From Aedes albopictus (taxonomy: Eukaryota; Arthropoda; Insecta; Diptera; Culicidae): DNA of 64,000 nt. Numbering within the stretch: position 1 is the first letter of the stretch; each line of letters starts with the position of its first letter. The notes beneath the pieces were generated by a model. It was not told where the DNA came from. It did no database searches and was given only the letters and a program-made list of their open reading frames with translations. The stretch is from NCBI RefSeq assembly GCF_035046485.1, contig NC_085137.1:311561164-311625163 (forward strand). The letters run 5' to 3'. Shown one piece after another: positions 9,451-20,773 of the stretch. The translations under genes were made by a program, and so were the position numbers.

Positions 9451-10935
9451 AGTCAAGTGAAGCTTGACATTTAATTAAGGTGTTTTAATTATGTATGTGA
9501 TGCACAAGGTTCTATGGATAATATTCATTGCTGTACCATGAGGATACCAGAAATATTGTGACTTTAGGTAGACGACAATGCTTTCAATAAGAAGCTCGGT
9601 TACTTGGGATGTTTGATCTCAGCAAAACCCTTGTAACCTTGAGAATAGTAAGTGAATTCAATATACATATAATGGATCTAAGAAGATTCGGATACCGAAA
9701 TACCTAGGGCTATTCCAAAACTAAAACGAGATTCAAAAACAAGCTGGCGATTTATGGAGCAAGATGCTAGTAAAAAGCAAAGAGTTATTGGAAAAAGCTG
9801 ACGATTTGAGCAAAAAGCTCATATTAGAGCAGGAAGTTGAAGATTCTGGGAAGAAGCAAATGAATCCTAGAGAAGTTGAGAAAAACCTCAAGAAACTTAA
9901 AAAAACTGGGTTTTCTGGAAAGCAACCGGGGGCTCTAGAAACATGTGCAACCGCCCCAATCTCGAGCGATTGTAAAAAAAATTAAAAAAATGTACTTTTC
10001 GGATGTGATATTTTGTGGATAAGCTAAATGAATCCTTAAAATAGATTATTTATTAGTTCTTATACTTAGCTGCGTTTTCCATGTGCAGATTTTCAGGATT
10101 ACTCTTCCTGTTTTTCTTCTTTGTTTTTCACAAAATAAAAACGAACTTCCTAGTCTTCACTATACACTTCAATATCACTTACTAAGAACTCCCTAAATAA
10201 CTCAATTCCTTAATAACAACTCTTAAAAAAATTCTAAGCACTTCCTCGATCAAGGGTCCGGCAGCGGTTTTTATATCCTGAGATTTCAACCTACACATCA
10301 ACTCTCATTACAATACATATGCACTACACTTTTCAATCATCCCCACTCTGGAATCAGAAAAGAATCCTGGAGTTCCTGAGCTGGAAAGAGATGTGCATAT
10401 ATCCTTCTTTCATTTGTGCTGTTTCCCCATATGATGTCTTTTTGAATCAAAGAGATTCATTTGACCAATCATATTCATCATATTTCCCCTTTTGGTTGAT
10501 TACATGAACTCAAACGGTTCATTTGACCAATCGCATTCCAAAATTTTCCCCCCGAACTTGCATGCGTTTCAGCCCCTGCGCCTAGAAAAAATCTTGAGCT
10601 CGGGATAAACTTTGATTTTTCATGGCGAGTTAAAAACAAATATTCAAATCTAATGAAACTTCGATTCTATTGGAACCCAACCCGTTTCTACACACCAAAA
10701 GTATATTTTTAAACCGATAGTTTTTCTCGTCCTTAAAAACTAAACATCATTCCATATCCCTTGTGTTCCCATAAAAATCGAACCCATCATTTTATAATTT
10801 GAAGGCAAACCATCCTCATGAAGTCCGACCCTAAAGGGGCCTTTTCTATTTTTCAATCCGACCACGTCCGAGATAATTATCCATGACAAAAAAAAAGTTT
10901 TCGTTCAGCATCGGGATAATTCGGGTCCCTAAAAA
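9451..10935. other. Non-coding, no convincing gene
   Basis: A lysine- and glutamate-rich open frame at 9764-9985 (73 codons, plus) has no recognisable domain, and I do not call it as a gene. The rest is AT-rich. TTCATTTGACCAATC recurs at about 10457 and 10519. Confidence 0.4.
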
Positions 10936-11400
10936 CAATGGTGGGGAGAGATCGAGTCAGCATCGGAATATTTATCCGTGACGAATGGAAGGGAGAGATC
11001 GGATCCACGATCGGTCTTGATCGGGATACGGGTCCTACAGAATATCCCTAAAGAGTGGTGGGAAGAGTTCGGTTCAACTTCGGACTTTTTATCCGTGACG
11101 AATGAAAGAGAGAGATCGGATCCATATTCGTTAAACTTCGGAATATTTATCCGTGATGAATGGAAGGGAGAGATCGGATCTGTATTCGTTCAACTTCGGA
11201 ATATTTATCCGTGATGAATGGAAGGGAGAGATCGGGTTCATATTCGTTCAACTTCGGAATATTTATCCGTGATGAATGGAAGGGAGAGATCGGATCCACG
11301 ATCGGTCTGGATCGGGATACTACGGATCCTACAAAATATCCCTAAAGAGTGGTGGGGAGAGATCGGTTCACCTTCGGAAATATTTATTCGAAATATGGTG
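10936..11400. repeat. 58-bp minisatellite
   Basis: The phrase CGGAATATTTATCCGTGA starts at 11139, 11197 and 11255, exactly 58 bp apart, with more diverged units on both sides from about 10936 to 11400. A higher-order copy is visible: the block with GGATCCACGATCGGTCT occurs near 10998 and 11290. Because 58 is not a multiple of three, the open frames across it are repeats rather than genes. Confidence 0.88.
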
Positions 11401-12695
11401 AGGGGGTATGATATTCCAAATTTGCACCCCTTTCCCATAAATAAAATTTTCACACACTATCAATATAAAGTGGTGGGGATAAGATCTAATTCGTGATAAA
11501 AATGAAGTTTCCCAATAGGCTCCAAAAGGCCTATCTCAATTTCTGCATAATTCGATCAAGCATTGATTAAAACGACATGTTTATTCATTTTTTAAGTATT
11601 CCTATTAGGTAAAACCCATAAAATATATTTTCAAAAATTTTAAGATTTTTTGCAACACTCCTTGTTTAGCACTCAATTTTGGGTAAATTTTGTTTACCGT
11701 GTATGTCAAACAGGAACATTTGTTGTCAAAAGTGAGCCAATGTGATGTCTTTTGCAACACGCCGTTTCACTTTCGTTACGTCAAGGTTGACCTCGAATGT
11801 CAAACAAGACCTGCTCATAAATATTTTATTTTCGATTTATTAACTATTCTGTCACTGTTTAAGTTCGGAAAAAATACCATTGAGATCAGAAAAGCATGCT
11901 CTTTCGTATTATGCAGCAAAACCGGGAAAATATGTTTCATATTAGGACCCTATTGATTGATTCGTACTCAAATGTATGAAGAAAATGTCTCGTACTCAAA
12001 TTCGTTCGAGAACCCCTGTAGTACGAATACTCATAATCACAGTTGGATCGATTGTTCCTTACCCCAGGCTCTCGCCTTGAATAAGTGGCTGAATCTATGC
12101 CTTGTATGAATCATTGAATGGATTCCTATCTCCATCTATCGAAACATATGCCATGTTCCATAAGAGGTAATCTGTTCTAAATGGAAGAACAAAAAGAAAA
12201 CCCAAGACGGACTGTAGCTTGCAACACGCATTGCGTTTTGATCGCGCGTCCGATCGATATTTCTCCAAACATAAACAACTCTCAGCTAAACGCCATACTA
12301 TCGGTGGTTGTTCTAGAGGAAGAGTGTTTATAAATATTGTCGCATATGGTGTATGCAAAGTTTTCTCCCCTTGAACTTGAAAAATATTCAAAGTCAGGGC
12401 TATATATGGCTTGTTATGCTCGCAGTGGCGAGTGGATCTAGGCCAAATCGATTCAATTCTAATTGATTGGTGCAAAGTAAATTTGGACACTCAAAAACAC
12501 TCAACTACTGCTTTTAATCAAATATGCCAACTTGTAACAAACTGCCTTTTTATAATGGGCAGTTTGTTGCATATCCTTACCGCCCCCCAAAAAAAAATGA
12601 TTGTTTATCGAATGGTAGTTCTGAGGAAGAAGTGGTAATTTCAAGGGAACTAGAAAAAATAATGGAATTTATAGATAGAAGCTTTTGATTCTAGC
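11401..12695. other. Non-coding, no gene recognised
   Basis: The longest frame is a 131-codon minus-strand stretch at 12095-12490 with no domain that I can name and no supporting signals. A short hairpin-like pair, CAAACTGCC and GGCAGTTTG, lies at about 12538-12568. Confidence 0.4.
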
Positions 12696-12779
12696 TAGGA
12701 TTGGATAAGACTGAAGGGAATAAGAGTTTCTGAGGGACAGCTGTTTGTGTTTGAATAAACGGGCGATTAATTGTGATAC

Positions 12780-12930
12780 GATATCACTGATATCGAGAGG
12801 CACAATAGCAAGCTTTGTAGGCGATGTGGGGACGAATGTCATAAGGCGCAAGGCAGGTCAAACCATCACAAGTGTTTGATTTGTTGCGGGAAATACGCGA
12901 ACAACGTGTACAGCGGTCCTAGTCTTCAAA
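12780..12930 (+). pseudogene. LINE ORF1 zinc-knuckle remnant
   Basis: One plus-strand frame near 12800-12915 reads HNSKLCRRCGDECHKAQ then KCLICCGKYANN. This is close to the CCHC knuckles at the end of ORF1/gag proteins of R1- or Loa-type LINEs. It lacks a start, an ORF2 and clean knuckle spacing. It is a decayed fragment; the assignment is inferred from the knuckle pattern only. Confidence 0.45.
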
Positions 12931-13269
12931 AGAACTTTGTTGATAAGTCACAGTACATAACGGACCACCCATACCAAATACCCACCGATAATGGCAACTG
13001 GATCGGCGATATGAACAACTGGTGAATACCCCGTCCAGGAGTAGGTGTTGGAACAGTTCACTCAGATACTGGACTGTATAACCGCTGAGCTGATAGAGCA
13101 AAGACCGGGTGACAGGTGATTCCAATGCCTGGATCGTGTAAAGGAGATGCCGTTTCACGAACCAGCTTGGTCACACTCTGCTAAAGGCTCTGACCATGTT
13201 GGCTAATGTCGGTACTGAAATGCCTTTAGCCGGAAAGTAGTCGATTATTGACTATAAAGATTCATCCAT

Positions 13270-13594
13270 GTCAATGAGTGCTTGTAGGCCGCGCTTTGCA
13301 GATTTTGTCGTGCTTTAGCACGAGGATATATTATTTTTCGAGTGCTCCAGCTTCAGAGTCCCTGAACTTGGCATTGCTTATCATCGCCTTCAAAATCTCT
13401 TAGTGCTTAGACTCGTTTGTCTGGATGACGAGGGTGTCTTCCTTCTTGCCCTTGGCATTTTCCCTTATACTTCTTCTTGCCTTAGCGTCCCTAAGCTCAT
13501 GTTCCTCATTTTTCTTTCTTTTTTTCTTCTGCCTGTCCACAAGATCCAGAAAGCGTTTTCCCCTTACCCGCCCTAATCTGTGATCGCTGAGCAC
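13270..13594 (-). pseudogene. LINE ORF1 coiled-coil fragment, decayed
   Basis: On the minus strand a charged stretch (DRQKKKRKKNEEHELRDAKA) leads into EDTLVIQTNESKH, then a stop, then EILKAMISNAKFRDSE in the same frame. The order of charged helix, TLVIQT and ILKAM..NAKFRD resembles ORF1 of R1/Loa-type LINEs. In-frame stops at about 13401 and 13330 show it is dead. It lies opposite in strand to the knuckle remnant at 12780-12930, so the two are rearranged or unrelated copies. Confidence 0.6.
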
Positions 13595-13600
13595 CTACAC

Positions 13601-14139
13601 ATAGTCGCAAGCCCCTGCTCCCTTCGATCTGGGACGAGCCGGCCGATTAAGGCCCACTCTTCCAAGCTTGCAAGTATTACTGCTTTACACTCTCCGGGTT
13701 AAAAACCGGCCTTACGAACGCCGCCTGGTGACACCTCTCCTGTCGGCTGCGCAGCCACCTCCATTTTTCTGCACTCTACTCATCCTTATTTTTTATGGCC
13801 TTCATCAACCATGATTCATCCATGACCTCTCCCGCCATGCTAGTCAGGATGAAAATGGGGTTCCCTATACTGGCACTTCGCGCACAGCTACCTCATAGTG
13901 TCCCTACACTGCTTAAAGCGTTAGCTTGCTTACCCGCTTCGTGCGAAGAGATTAAACCCCAGAGAACCAGGAGTCGCATAAGAATGCATGTAGTACACCT
14001 TAAGAAGTACTATTTTAAGCTTTTATCGCATATATGTATGGCGGAGGAATAATTTTCATCGCATATGATGTTATTTTTGTACTTATTGCGATGTGTCTGG
14101 AAAAGTCGCATAAAAATACAAATCAACTTATATATTTTT
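13601..14139. other. Non-coding, no gene seen
   Basis: No convincing open frame or boundary signals. GTCGCATA-type words recur around 13972-14110. Confidence 0.35.
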
Positions 14140-14172
14140 GCCTTTCTCGTACACCAAGGTGTACCGAAAGGC
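14140..14172. repeat. Short hairpin GCCTTTCTCGTACACC
   Basis: GCCTTTCTCGTACACC, two A residues, then GGTGTACCGAAAGGC form a hairpin with 13 matched pairs and a small internal bulge. It sits 5' of a GT-rich microsatellite and the satellite array. Function unknown. Confidence 0.7.
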
Positions 14173-14263
14173 TATATGTTCACTCCAAAAACGAAAATTT
14201 TATAGAGCCTTCGGAGGGGTCAAGTCTTATATACCAATCGACTCAGCTCGACGAGTAGAGGTG

Positions 14264-14336
14264 ATGTCTGTGTGTGTGTGTATGTGTGTGTGTGTGTATG
14301 TATGTGTGTGCGTATGTGCGTGTGTGTGTGTATGTG
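14264..14336. repeat. GT-rich microsatellite
   Basis: Imperfect TGTGTG/TATG repeat run immediately before the first satellite monomer. Frames through it are low complexity. Confidence 0.9.
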
Positions 14337-14745
14337 TACAAAAAGGTCACCTCATTTTTAGATAGTAAATATCAACCAATTTCAACGACCGATGGTTCAT
14401 TCCACACATCAAACCACGGCATTTCAAATAACCTGATGAACGGTAAGCAGGAAAATAGTCCCAGACCATATCTGAACCGGTAGTGTTCCGGAACCGGTTC
14501 CGGTTGTCCCGCCGGAGGTGGCCAAATATGAAAGTGAACCAAACCCATGCATGCGACACATCAAACAGCGGCTTTTTCGATAACCTGATGAACAGTAGGC
14601 AGAAAAACATTCTTAGACCATATTTGAACCGGTAGTGTTATAGAACCCGTTCCAGATGTCCTGCCGGAAGTAGCTAATTATAAAAATAAACAAACCCTCA
14701 CATGCGACGCACCAAATCGCGGCTCTTTAATCAACCTGATAAACC
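14337..14745. repeat. Satellite array, left part
   Basis: Monomers of about 150-168 bp share ACCGGTAGTGTTCCGGAACC, TGTCCCGCCGGAGGTGG, CCATGCATGCGACACATCAA and GATGAACGGTTAGCAAGAAA. Unit marks (TAGTGTT) fall at 14481 and 14633. The array is interrupted at 14745/14746 by the gypsy element and continues at 27021. The LTR junction on both sides carries AACC. Confidence 0.85.
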
Positions 14746-16212
14746 TGTTACGTTTAAGTTTGTGATTAGCAGCTGTGCCATTAGGAATTCGTTAAACCAT
14801 AAGAACATTTGTAAATGCTCCGACTTAGGAGTAAAAATTTGTTCCGCCAAGAACAACTTAAGCACCTCTGTAATGCCTCATCATCGACTCGCAATCCTAA
14901 AACTCGCGCTCATGTTAACCACCGCACACCACACACACAAAGCACTCCATTCCGATCACGCAGGCCTCGATCGGATACGTTGAGCATCGAGCTCGGCAAC
15001 GAGAGAGGCAAACATTGCATTACGGCGCGACGGCAGCATACACACAAGCGACGTTCATCGAGAGAACACTGTTCATTCCCAGAGAAAGGGAGGTTTTTTT
15101 TCTGAAGCACAACTACCATCACCGGCAATCAGGCGGAGGGAGCTGATCACGCGATCGTTCATAGTGCTAGCAGTTTGCAAGCATCCATCGGTCGAAACGG
15201 TAGTGGCTCACGTTACGGGCGTAGAAGTAGCTCCAGCTTCAAAAAGAGGTGGAAAATTGATTTGCTGTTGGAGGCAATTTTAGTTACACGAAAAAGGTGA
15301 ACTCGGCCTTTGCATCGGTGAGACCGACGCTTAGTGCAGCCAACAAAAGGAGGAGGCCATTTTGCACCACCACGAGATTGCCAAGCCACATGTTCTGGAG
15401 AAAACTGCACCTCATTCGACGTATTTCGTGCACATCCGAACGCGATTAGCGCTGTTTCCCCCCGGTTTGACCGTCGGTGAACTCGGTGGTGGCACTCGCC
15501 GTCCGTGCAATTGGCAGATCAAACCGCACGAGTGACAATTTTGCATCGTGGCCCACCAGTGAAGATCATTCAGCCGCCCGGCGGGACATCTTGCACGATC
15601 AGCCGAAGTCAAGCGCTGACGGAAGAGGCAAGAAACCGCGACGATCCGTATACACCGAGAGGACAGGAGCAAAGAGCCTTCGTCAAAGAAGGCTCTTTTT
15701 TCTCGTTCCAGTTTCGTCAACATCAATCAGGCAGATCGAGCGGGGGTGACCACCGACGTCGGCGCACCGTCGATCTTGAGACGTTCTCGGTGGCTTTCGG
15801 CGGGACGCGGTAGCCAGCTTTCCGGCGCGGGAGCGAAGGGCTCGAAGGCAGCAACGATCGCATCGGTAATCGGAGGAGCGGATTGGTGAGCGAGTTGGCG
15901 CCAATCATGAATCGGACCGTAGGGTCGGCCGGGAACACGCATCCGGCAGGCGAGGAGGCCCGAGTGAGCGGTCGAGGTTTGATCGGTGGCGATGCGTGAG
16001 TACAAAGATGAGACAAATGTTAGTTTCTAAGTAAGAATAAACAGCTAGGACGTAGAGAGAGGATTAGGCGTTTAGGTGGCACAATGCTAGGAGCCAAATA
16101 AAGATGTTGTCTAAATGAATAAGCTTTGAGTTGGTGCTTTGATTGCCGTGTTTGTGCCCGAATTACCCTGCTATACGGTAGTCTTGCTCTACTGGTCGGG
16201 AAGTTTGCAACA
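14746..16212 (+). repeat. 5' LTR of the gypsy element
   Basis: 1,467 bp with TG...CA termini. AATAAA-type signals (GAATAAACAG near 16036 and CAAATAAAG near 16096) lie in the 3' third. Short frames on both strands are preserved in the other LTR simply because the LTRs are near identical, and are not called as genes. Confidence 0.95.
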
Positions 16213-16213
16213 C

Positions 16214-16224
16214 TGGCGCCCAAC
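16214..16224 (+). other. Primer-binding site TGGCGCCCAAC
   Basis: TGGCGCCCAAC follows the 5' LTR after one base. TGG matches the CCA end of a tRNA, as usual for gypsy elements. The same 11 bases form the PBS of the gag-only element at 57192. The tRNA species is not assigned. Confidence 0.85.
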
Positions 16225-16299
16225 TGAAAATCCACAAAATTTGAAACTACCGTTAGCGATTTTTTGGTTTTGGGTTTGATATATTTGGTTTTGTGTATA

Positions 16300-17981
16300 T
16301 TGACTATCCGCCCAACTAACAATCACTCATTTAACAGGCACCATTATGACGAATTAATTCAGCATAATGTTGAATAACATTTGAATTATTTTCACGTACA
16401 ACCTATGTTCGGGTTTTGTTCACACAAATTTGGAGAAGTTATAAAGCATCATGTTGTGCACTAACTTAATTTTTTGTTGTTCAAAGCGTTTTACAAATGT
16501 ACAAGAAAGTTGTTATTCAGCTTTGGCAAAAATGACTGAAAATAAATAAAATGCAAAAATGTTGAAACTCTCACGAGAGTAATTATTTGCTATCATGTCG
16601 AGAACACCTATTATGAAATAAGAATTACATATAAAATTACCTAAATCCGGATTAGAACTCGAGACCTGTCGATTGCCAGCCGCATGCCTTCCTATCTGCG
16701 CCATCCTAGAGATGGTGAGATGCAACACCCAAAGCAAAACATAATCTTCCCATGACTCAATAATGATCACTCCTGAACTTGTGTTCAGCAGTGGTGAATT
16801 AGCACAGCACGTGCTAATCAACTGAACAACGCCTCAACTTCAACAGCTGTTCAGCCCAAAACACGTGTTTTCCATTCTGATTTCGCAGTCAGTATTTTTA
16901 TCGCACGGTGAGAAAACTTGTATCGAATGTGGCCAAAAAATGTTGGTCTTTATTGAAGATATTGTTTCCAGACGTACTAATTGCGATATGAATATGTTTT
17001 TAATTTTATTTTTAAAAATCGATCTTTAAAAATGTATGACAATATGTGGTGCGGTATGGCCTTGGACGTGGTGCATTCACAGCATCTGTTCAGGTAATCT
17101 ACTCATGCTCAGTCGAAGATCCGTCAAGCATTTTTTTTTATTTATGCTTTTGTCATGGAATCTTGATATTATGTTCAATAAAGAGTGCATAAGGATGTTT
17201 ATCATTATTTTTTTTTTAATTTTTATTAATGTGAAAAGGATGTTCAGGGATACTTGAAATTTGTCGATTTCTGAATGCTGTTTGATTATCTAGGTGACTG
17301 TGGGGACAATATTCAGTAAACACGACAGCACTGAAATGTCAAATGCATCGATCCAAGCGTCCCGTACAATCGAACTGCTGCGGAAGATAAAAAAATATAA
17401 TAACTATTTTACAAGATATCTTGTTACATACTAATAATAATAATAAATAAATGCCTCATTTTTACGTTGATTACGTCTCTTGGCACTCAATGTTGAGCTA
17501 CATAATTCTATTCTGTTTTATTTTATGTGATTCGTTTAAAATTTTGGTTCTTTAGTAACTTGGTTGTCTAAACAGTTTTAGCCATGATTTATCCCATAAT
17601 CCGGACAAAGTTCCGAGTCAAACTATGACGGGCTGAAGGCGTTTATTTGACAAGTGAAAAGCACATTGTTCAGGAGCATATGCTTATCGATACATCAGCT
17701 TAATAAGATGCAGACAAATGTTTTGTTAAACTCTTTTGTTAAAGAATCAATGCTTGTCGAATAAATTTCTTGTTAAACTTTTGAAAAGTGTTTTAATTTA
17801 TCATTGTTGATACCGATGAGGAAAGTCGAACATTGACTATTTTCTCAATTGAAAAATCATTTAAACAGTAATGTGTTGAGCATAATTTTAGTTCAGCTAT
17901 CATTACCATTATTAAGCCACAATTCAGCAAGCTTGCTTGTTTGTGACTTGCAATTGTTAGTTGGGCGGCCTTGATAGTCAA
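16300..17981. mobile_element. TA-flanked insertion in the gypsy leader
   Basis: The left end reads TTGACTAT then CCGCCCAACTAACAAT. The right end, reversed, reads TTGACTAT, five extra bases, then the same CCGCCCAACTAACAAT. TA flanks at 16298-16299 and 17982-17983. The gag start codon at 18021 is outside. The interior shares about 0.9 kb (16318-17195) with an inverted copy at 47722-49232. A tRNA-like segment with A and B boxes lies on the minus strand at 16649-16703. No transposase. Confidence 0.7.
16649..16703 (-). repeat. tRNA-like (SINE-type) A and B boxes
   Basis: On the minus strand, TGGCGCAGATAGG (A box) is followed 30 bases later by GAGTTCTAATCC (B box), the layout of a pol III internal promoter. 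The arms do not pair as a true tRNA, so this is a tRNA-derived remnant. The same block occurs at 48848-48902. Confidence 0.6.
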
Positions 17982-18020
17982 TACAATTTTAGCCCTTTAC
18001 GCAGTAAGTTCGAAAGTAAA

Positions 18021-20192
18021 ATGGACTTTACCCATTTGACTGACGAAGAGGTGACCTACGAGTTGGCTTTGCGCCACGTAGTCAACTTAGGTCCGACTAC
18101 CCATAGGGGAAAAGTTCTTCGTCTTAAGGCTCTCGTCCAAGAAGAGAGCTTGAAAGACAACAAGCCCACTAGCTCAGAACACGTCATGAGTCCCCAATCC
18201 TACTTAGAACTTTGCGAAGCGCAAGTTCATCAGCTTCACATCAGCTGCGAAGCAGCCATTCGTACAGCTGACAGTGTAACTTTAAACCAAATTCGGACAC
18301 GTCTTCATCATTACCGCGACCGTCTACAGTTGATTCGTCCGCCAAGTGAATCGCGGGATACGCATGCAATGCTAGCGGTGCATGTCGACGTGCTTCTAAA
18401 CAAGGTGAACGGAACAAGTGTAGTGAATAGTGTACCGCGAAGTGAGAATGTTGTGACTCAACCAACTTCGACTGGAGCCATAAGAAGGTACAACGGCGGC
18501 GATGAAGGAGCAGTCGGAGGAGAAACCACGATGCCAGTGGAAAGCATTTCAAGACAGGACACCACACCGCCATCGGTAGTGCAGCCACCGCTCGTGACGT
18601 CATTCTCGGGTGGGCAAGGCAGAGGATTGTTGTTTTCAAGTTCGTTCCAAACGCGAGACAGCGAAGAAGCAGAACCAGCAGATACGAGGCACCGAAACAG
18701 TTCACCTCCCCCTCCCTACCTGCCTAGAGAGCGGGAAATATGGAACCCGTCGACCAGAGAACAACAATCGCGGGATAACCGCGAGTTACAAGCAAGAATC
18801 AGGGAGATGCAGGAGAGAGAACAACACATGCGTGAGGAGTACTACAGAATGCGAGACGACCTGGAGCGGTTGATCCGTCGAGAGCGACCAGCACCGGAAC
18901 GAGCGGACGATCGCCGAATACAGAAGGCCGTTCACAACTGGCCATTCAAGTTCCGCGGCGAAAAGGACACGACATCACTCAACGTGTTCCTAGATCGCGT
19001 GGAAACGTTCGCAAGGTCAGAAGGCATGAGTGACGCCACACTCCTGAGCTCCATCAAACACCTACTACAGGAGAACGCCATCGACTGGTACTCACGAGCA
19101 ACCTCGCAAAACTTGTTGCGAACCTGGGACCAATTCAAGCGAGAGATTCGAAGAGAATTCCTGCCCAGCGGCTACTCCCAAATTCTTCGTCTGGAAGCTA
19201 GCTTCCGATTCCAAGGAAGAGAGGAATCCTTCGCGAAATTCTATCGCGACATTTCAGCGCTTTTTCGCTTCGTCGATCCACCCATACCAGACGTCGAGAA
19301 GTTCTTCCTGGTGAAGAAGAACATGAACGAGAACTACGCAGCCATCGTCACAGCAGCGAGGCCTCGTTCACTGGAAGAAATGGTGGAAGTCTGCACCGGA
19401 TACGACGAGACGAGAATGCTTCTGAACAGACAACGCAGGATTCCGATTCCACACAGCGCGCTTCAGGAACCGAACTTTGCTACGCCAGTAGTAACCAGCA
19501 GACCACCACCGGTTCAGCATCACCAACAGCCACAGCGGTTCAACAGGATTCACGCCGTGGAAGTAGAAGGCGCTTATGAGCACGAAGCGGTAGAGGAAGG
19601 ACCAGAAGACGATTGGCAGCACACAATCGACGAACTGGTTGAGCAAGTCAACGCGCTGAAGATGAACCTGGAGCGGAAATCTGCGAGGCCAATCTTTGCC
19701 GCACGCGACGAGAAGCAGTCCAGGTCGACGGACAGGTACAACCGAACAGAAGCTGATGTTCTGCGAGCAGCGCGACAGTACACAAGAGAAGCGCAAGCTC
19801 CGGCACAGCAGCAACGGCCACAAGCCGCATCGTTCCAGACTCGGCCACCACAACAGCAGCAAGAACAACCGCAAAGAGCACAGGGCTGGCAAGCACGACA
19901 GTGGATGCCAAATTCTGATCAGAGTGACAACAACCGAAGAAGTCAACGTCTGTTGCCAGAACCAGTCAGGCAACGGGAAGATCGCCATATACAACAGGAA
20001 GAAGCTCCGAACGATCAACGACAAGCAATGCTCTGCTGGAACTGCGACGAGGAAGGCCACAGATTCATGGACTGTCCGAAACCGCAAGCCATTCTCTTCT
20101 GCTACCGGTGTGGACGGAAGGGCTACTCGTTGCGCAGTTGCTTCACGTGTCGCACGGACGCGTTAAACTACCCAGCGGAGAACCAGCAATAG
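18021..20192 (+). CDS. Gag of the gypsy element
   Basis: This is the structural nucleocapsid polyprotein that assembles particles and binds element RNA. The ATG at 18021 is chosen because it has AAA before it and opens MDFTHLTDEEVTYELAL; the frame is open slightly further upstream but without an ATG. Over 723 codons it shows an N-terminal helical domain, a proline/serine-rich linker, a coiled, Arg/Glu-rich segment near residue 270, and a retrotransposon gag domain (NWPFKFRGEKD through SLEEMVEVC, about residues 305-465). After a Gln-rich stretch come two zinc knuckles, CWNCDEEGHRFMDC and CYRCGRKGYSLRSC; the second has Y-S where His is expected. The frame is intact. It overlaps the protease frame by 85 bases in the -1 register. 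Confidence 0.93.
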   Translation: MDFTHLTDEEVTYELALRHVVNLGPTTHRGKVLRLKALVQEESLKDNKPTSSEHVMSPQSYLELCEAQVHQLHISCEAAIRTADSVTLNQIRTRLHHYRDRLQLIRPPSESRDTHAMLAVHVDVLLNKVNGTSVVNSVPRSENVVTQPTSTGAIRRYNGGDEGAVGGETTMPVESISRQDTTPPSVVQPPLVTSFSGGQGRGLLFSSSFQTRDSEEAEPADTRHRNSSPPPPYLPREREIWNPSTREQQSRDNRELQARIREMQEREQHMREEYYRMRDDLERLIRRERPAPERADDRRIQKAVHNWPFKFRGEKDTTSLNVFLDRVETFARSEGMSDATLLSSIKHLLQENAIDWYSRATSQNLLRTWDQFKREIRREFLPSGYSQILRLEASFRFQGREESFAKFYRDISALFRFVDPPIPDVEKFFLVKKNMNENYAAIVTAARPRSLEEMVEVCTGYDETRMLLNRQRRIPIPHSALQEPNFATPVVTSRPPPVQHHQQPQRFNRIHAVEVEGAYEHEAVEEGPEDDWQHTIDELVEQVNALKMNLERKSARPIFAARDEKQSRSTDRYNRTEADVLRAARQYTREAQAPAQQQRPQAASFQTRPPQQQQEQPQRAQGWQARQWMPNSDQSDNNRRSQRLLPEPVRQREDRHIQQEEAPNDQRQAMLCWNCDEEGHRFMDCPKPQAILFCYRCGRKGYSLRSCFTCRTDALNYPAENQQ

Positions 20193-20773
20193 AGGGGAGC
20201 AGCTCTCCGCAAAATCTCGGAGACCCCTCCGACATCCCGGAATTTCAAAACCTCAACTCGATCATTATCAACCCCGGAAGTGACAATAGACCGCACGCCG
20301 TCATATCAGTGCTGGGAAAGGAGTTAACAGCTTTGCTGGATAGCGGAGCAAACTGCTCCCTACTAGGAGGAAAAAGAGTCGAGCTGGCGGAAGACTGCGG
20401 TTTGCAGAAAGGAACCGTCAGCGGCGGAATAAAAACGGCGGACGGCACAAGACACAACATTTCGCATTTCGTCTATCTCCCAATAGTGTACAACAACCGC
20501 AACGAAGTTCTTCCAGTGCTTTTGGTACCTTCGATTCCAGACTGCGTCATCCTAGGAATGAACTTCTGGGAAAAGTTTGGCGTCAAAGCGGTGTGTTGCA
20601 CACTAGAAGGAAGACCAGATCAGCGAAGACCAGGAGATGAAGCAGCTCAGCCCCGTACAACAACGGCGCCTAGAGCAGGCGATCCAGAAGTTTCCAAAAG
20701 CGGTAGAGGGAAGACTAGGACGCGCGAAGCTGTACGAGCATCGAATCGATGTGGGGAATGCACCGCCCCGTAA
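20108..20773 (+). CDS. Protease region of the gypsy element
   Basis: Aspartic protease that processes Gag-Pol. The -1 frame relative to gag carries LTALLDSGANCSLLGG, with the D-S-G active-site triad, and later CVILGMNFWEKFG, the usual flap-end and ILG motif. No separate ATG fits, so expression by -1 frameshift from gag within 20108-20192 is inferred. No textbook slippery heptamer is obvious there. Homology stops near 20610; beyond that the frame is a shadow of the RT frame, indicating a 1-base shift between protease and RT. Confidence 0.85.
   Translation: MWTEGLLVAQLLHVSHGRVKLPSGEPAIEGSSSPQNLGDPSDIPEFQNLNSIIINPGSDNRPHAVISVLGKELTALLDSGANCSLLGGKRVELAEDCGLQKGTVSGGIKTADGTRHNISHFVYLPIVYNNRNEVLPVLLVPSIPDCVILGMNFWEKFGVKAVCCTLEGRPDQRRPGDEAAQPRTTTAPRAGDPEVSKSGRGKTRTREAVRASNRCGECTAP

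Noticed and set aside
9764..9985. Small Lys/Glu-rich gene
   Set aside because: 73 codons, low complexity, no domain and no flanking signals; could not be supported.
10978..11496. Overlapping open frames with repeated RDEWKGEIGS-type peptides
   Set aside because: They are the translation of a 58-bp minisatellite; the unit is not a multiple of three, so the same peptide appears in shifting frames.
12095..12490. 131-codon minus-strand frame
   Set aside because: No domain, no neighbour logic and no codon pattern that I can defend; length alone is compatible with chance in this composition.
14815..16016. Several 90-104-codon frames on both strands within the gypsy LTR, repeated at 25786-26824
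   Set aside because: They are preserved because the two LTRs are nearly identical; they overlap on both strands and have no recognisable domain.
16649..16703. A functional tRNA gene on the minus strand
   Set aside because: The T and acceptor arms do not pair convincingly and the block is part of a repeated mobile unit.
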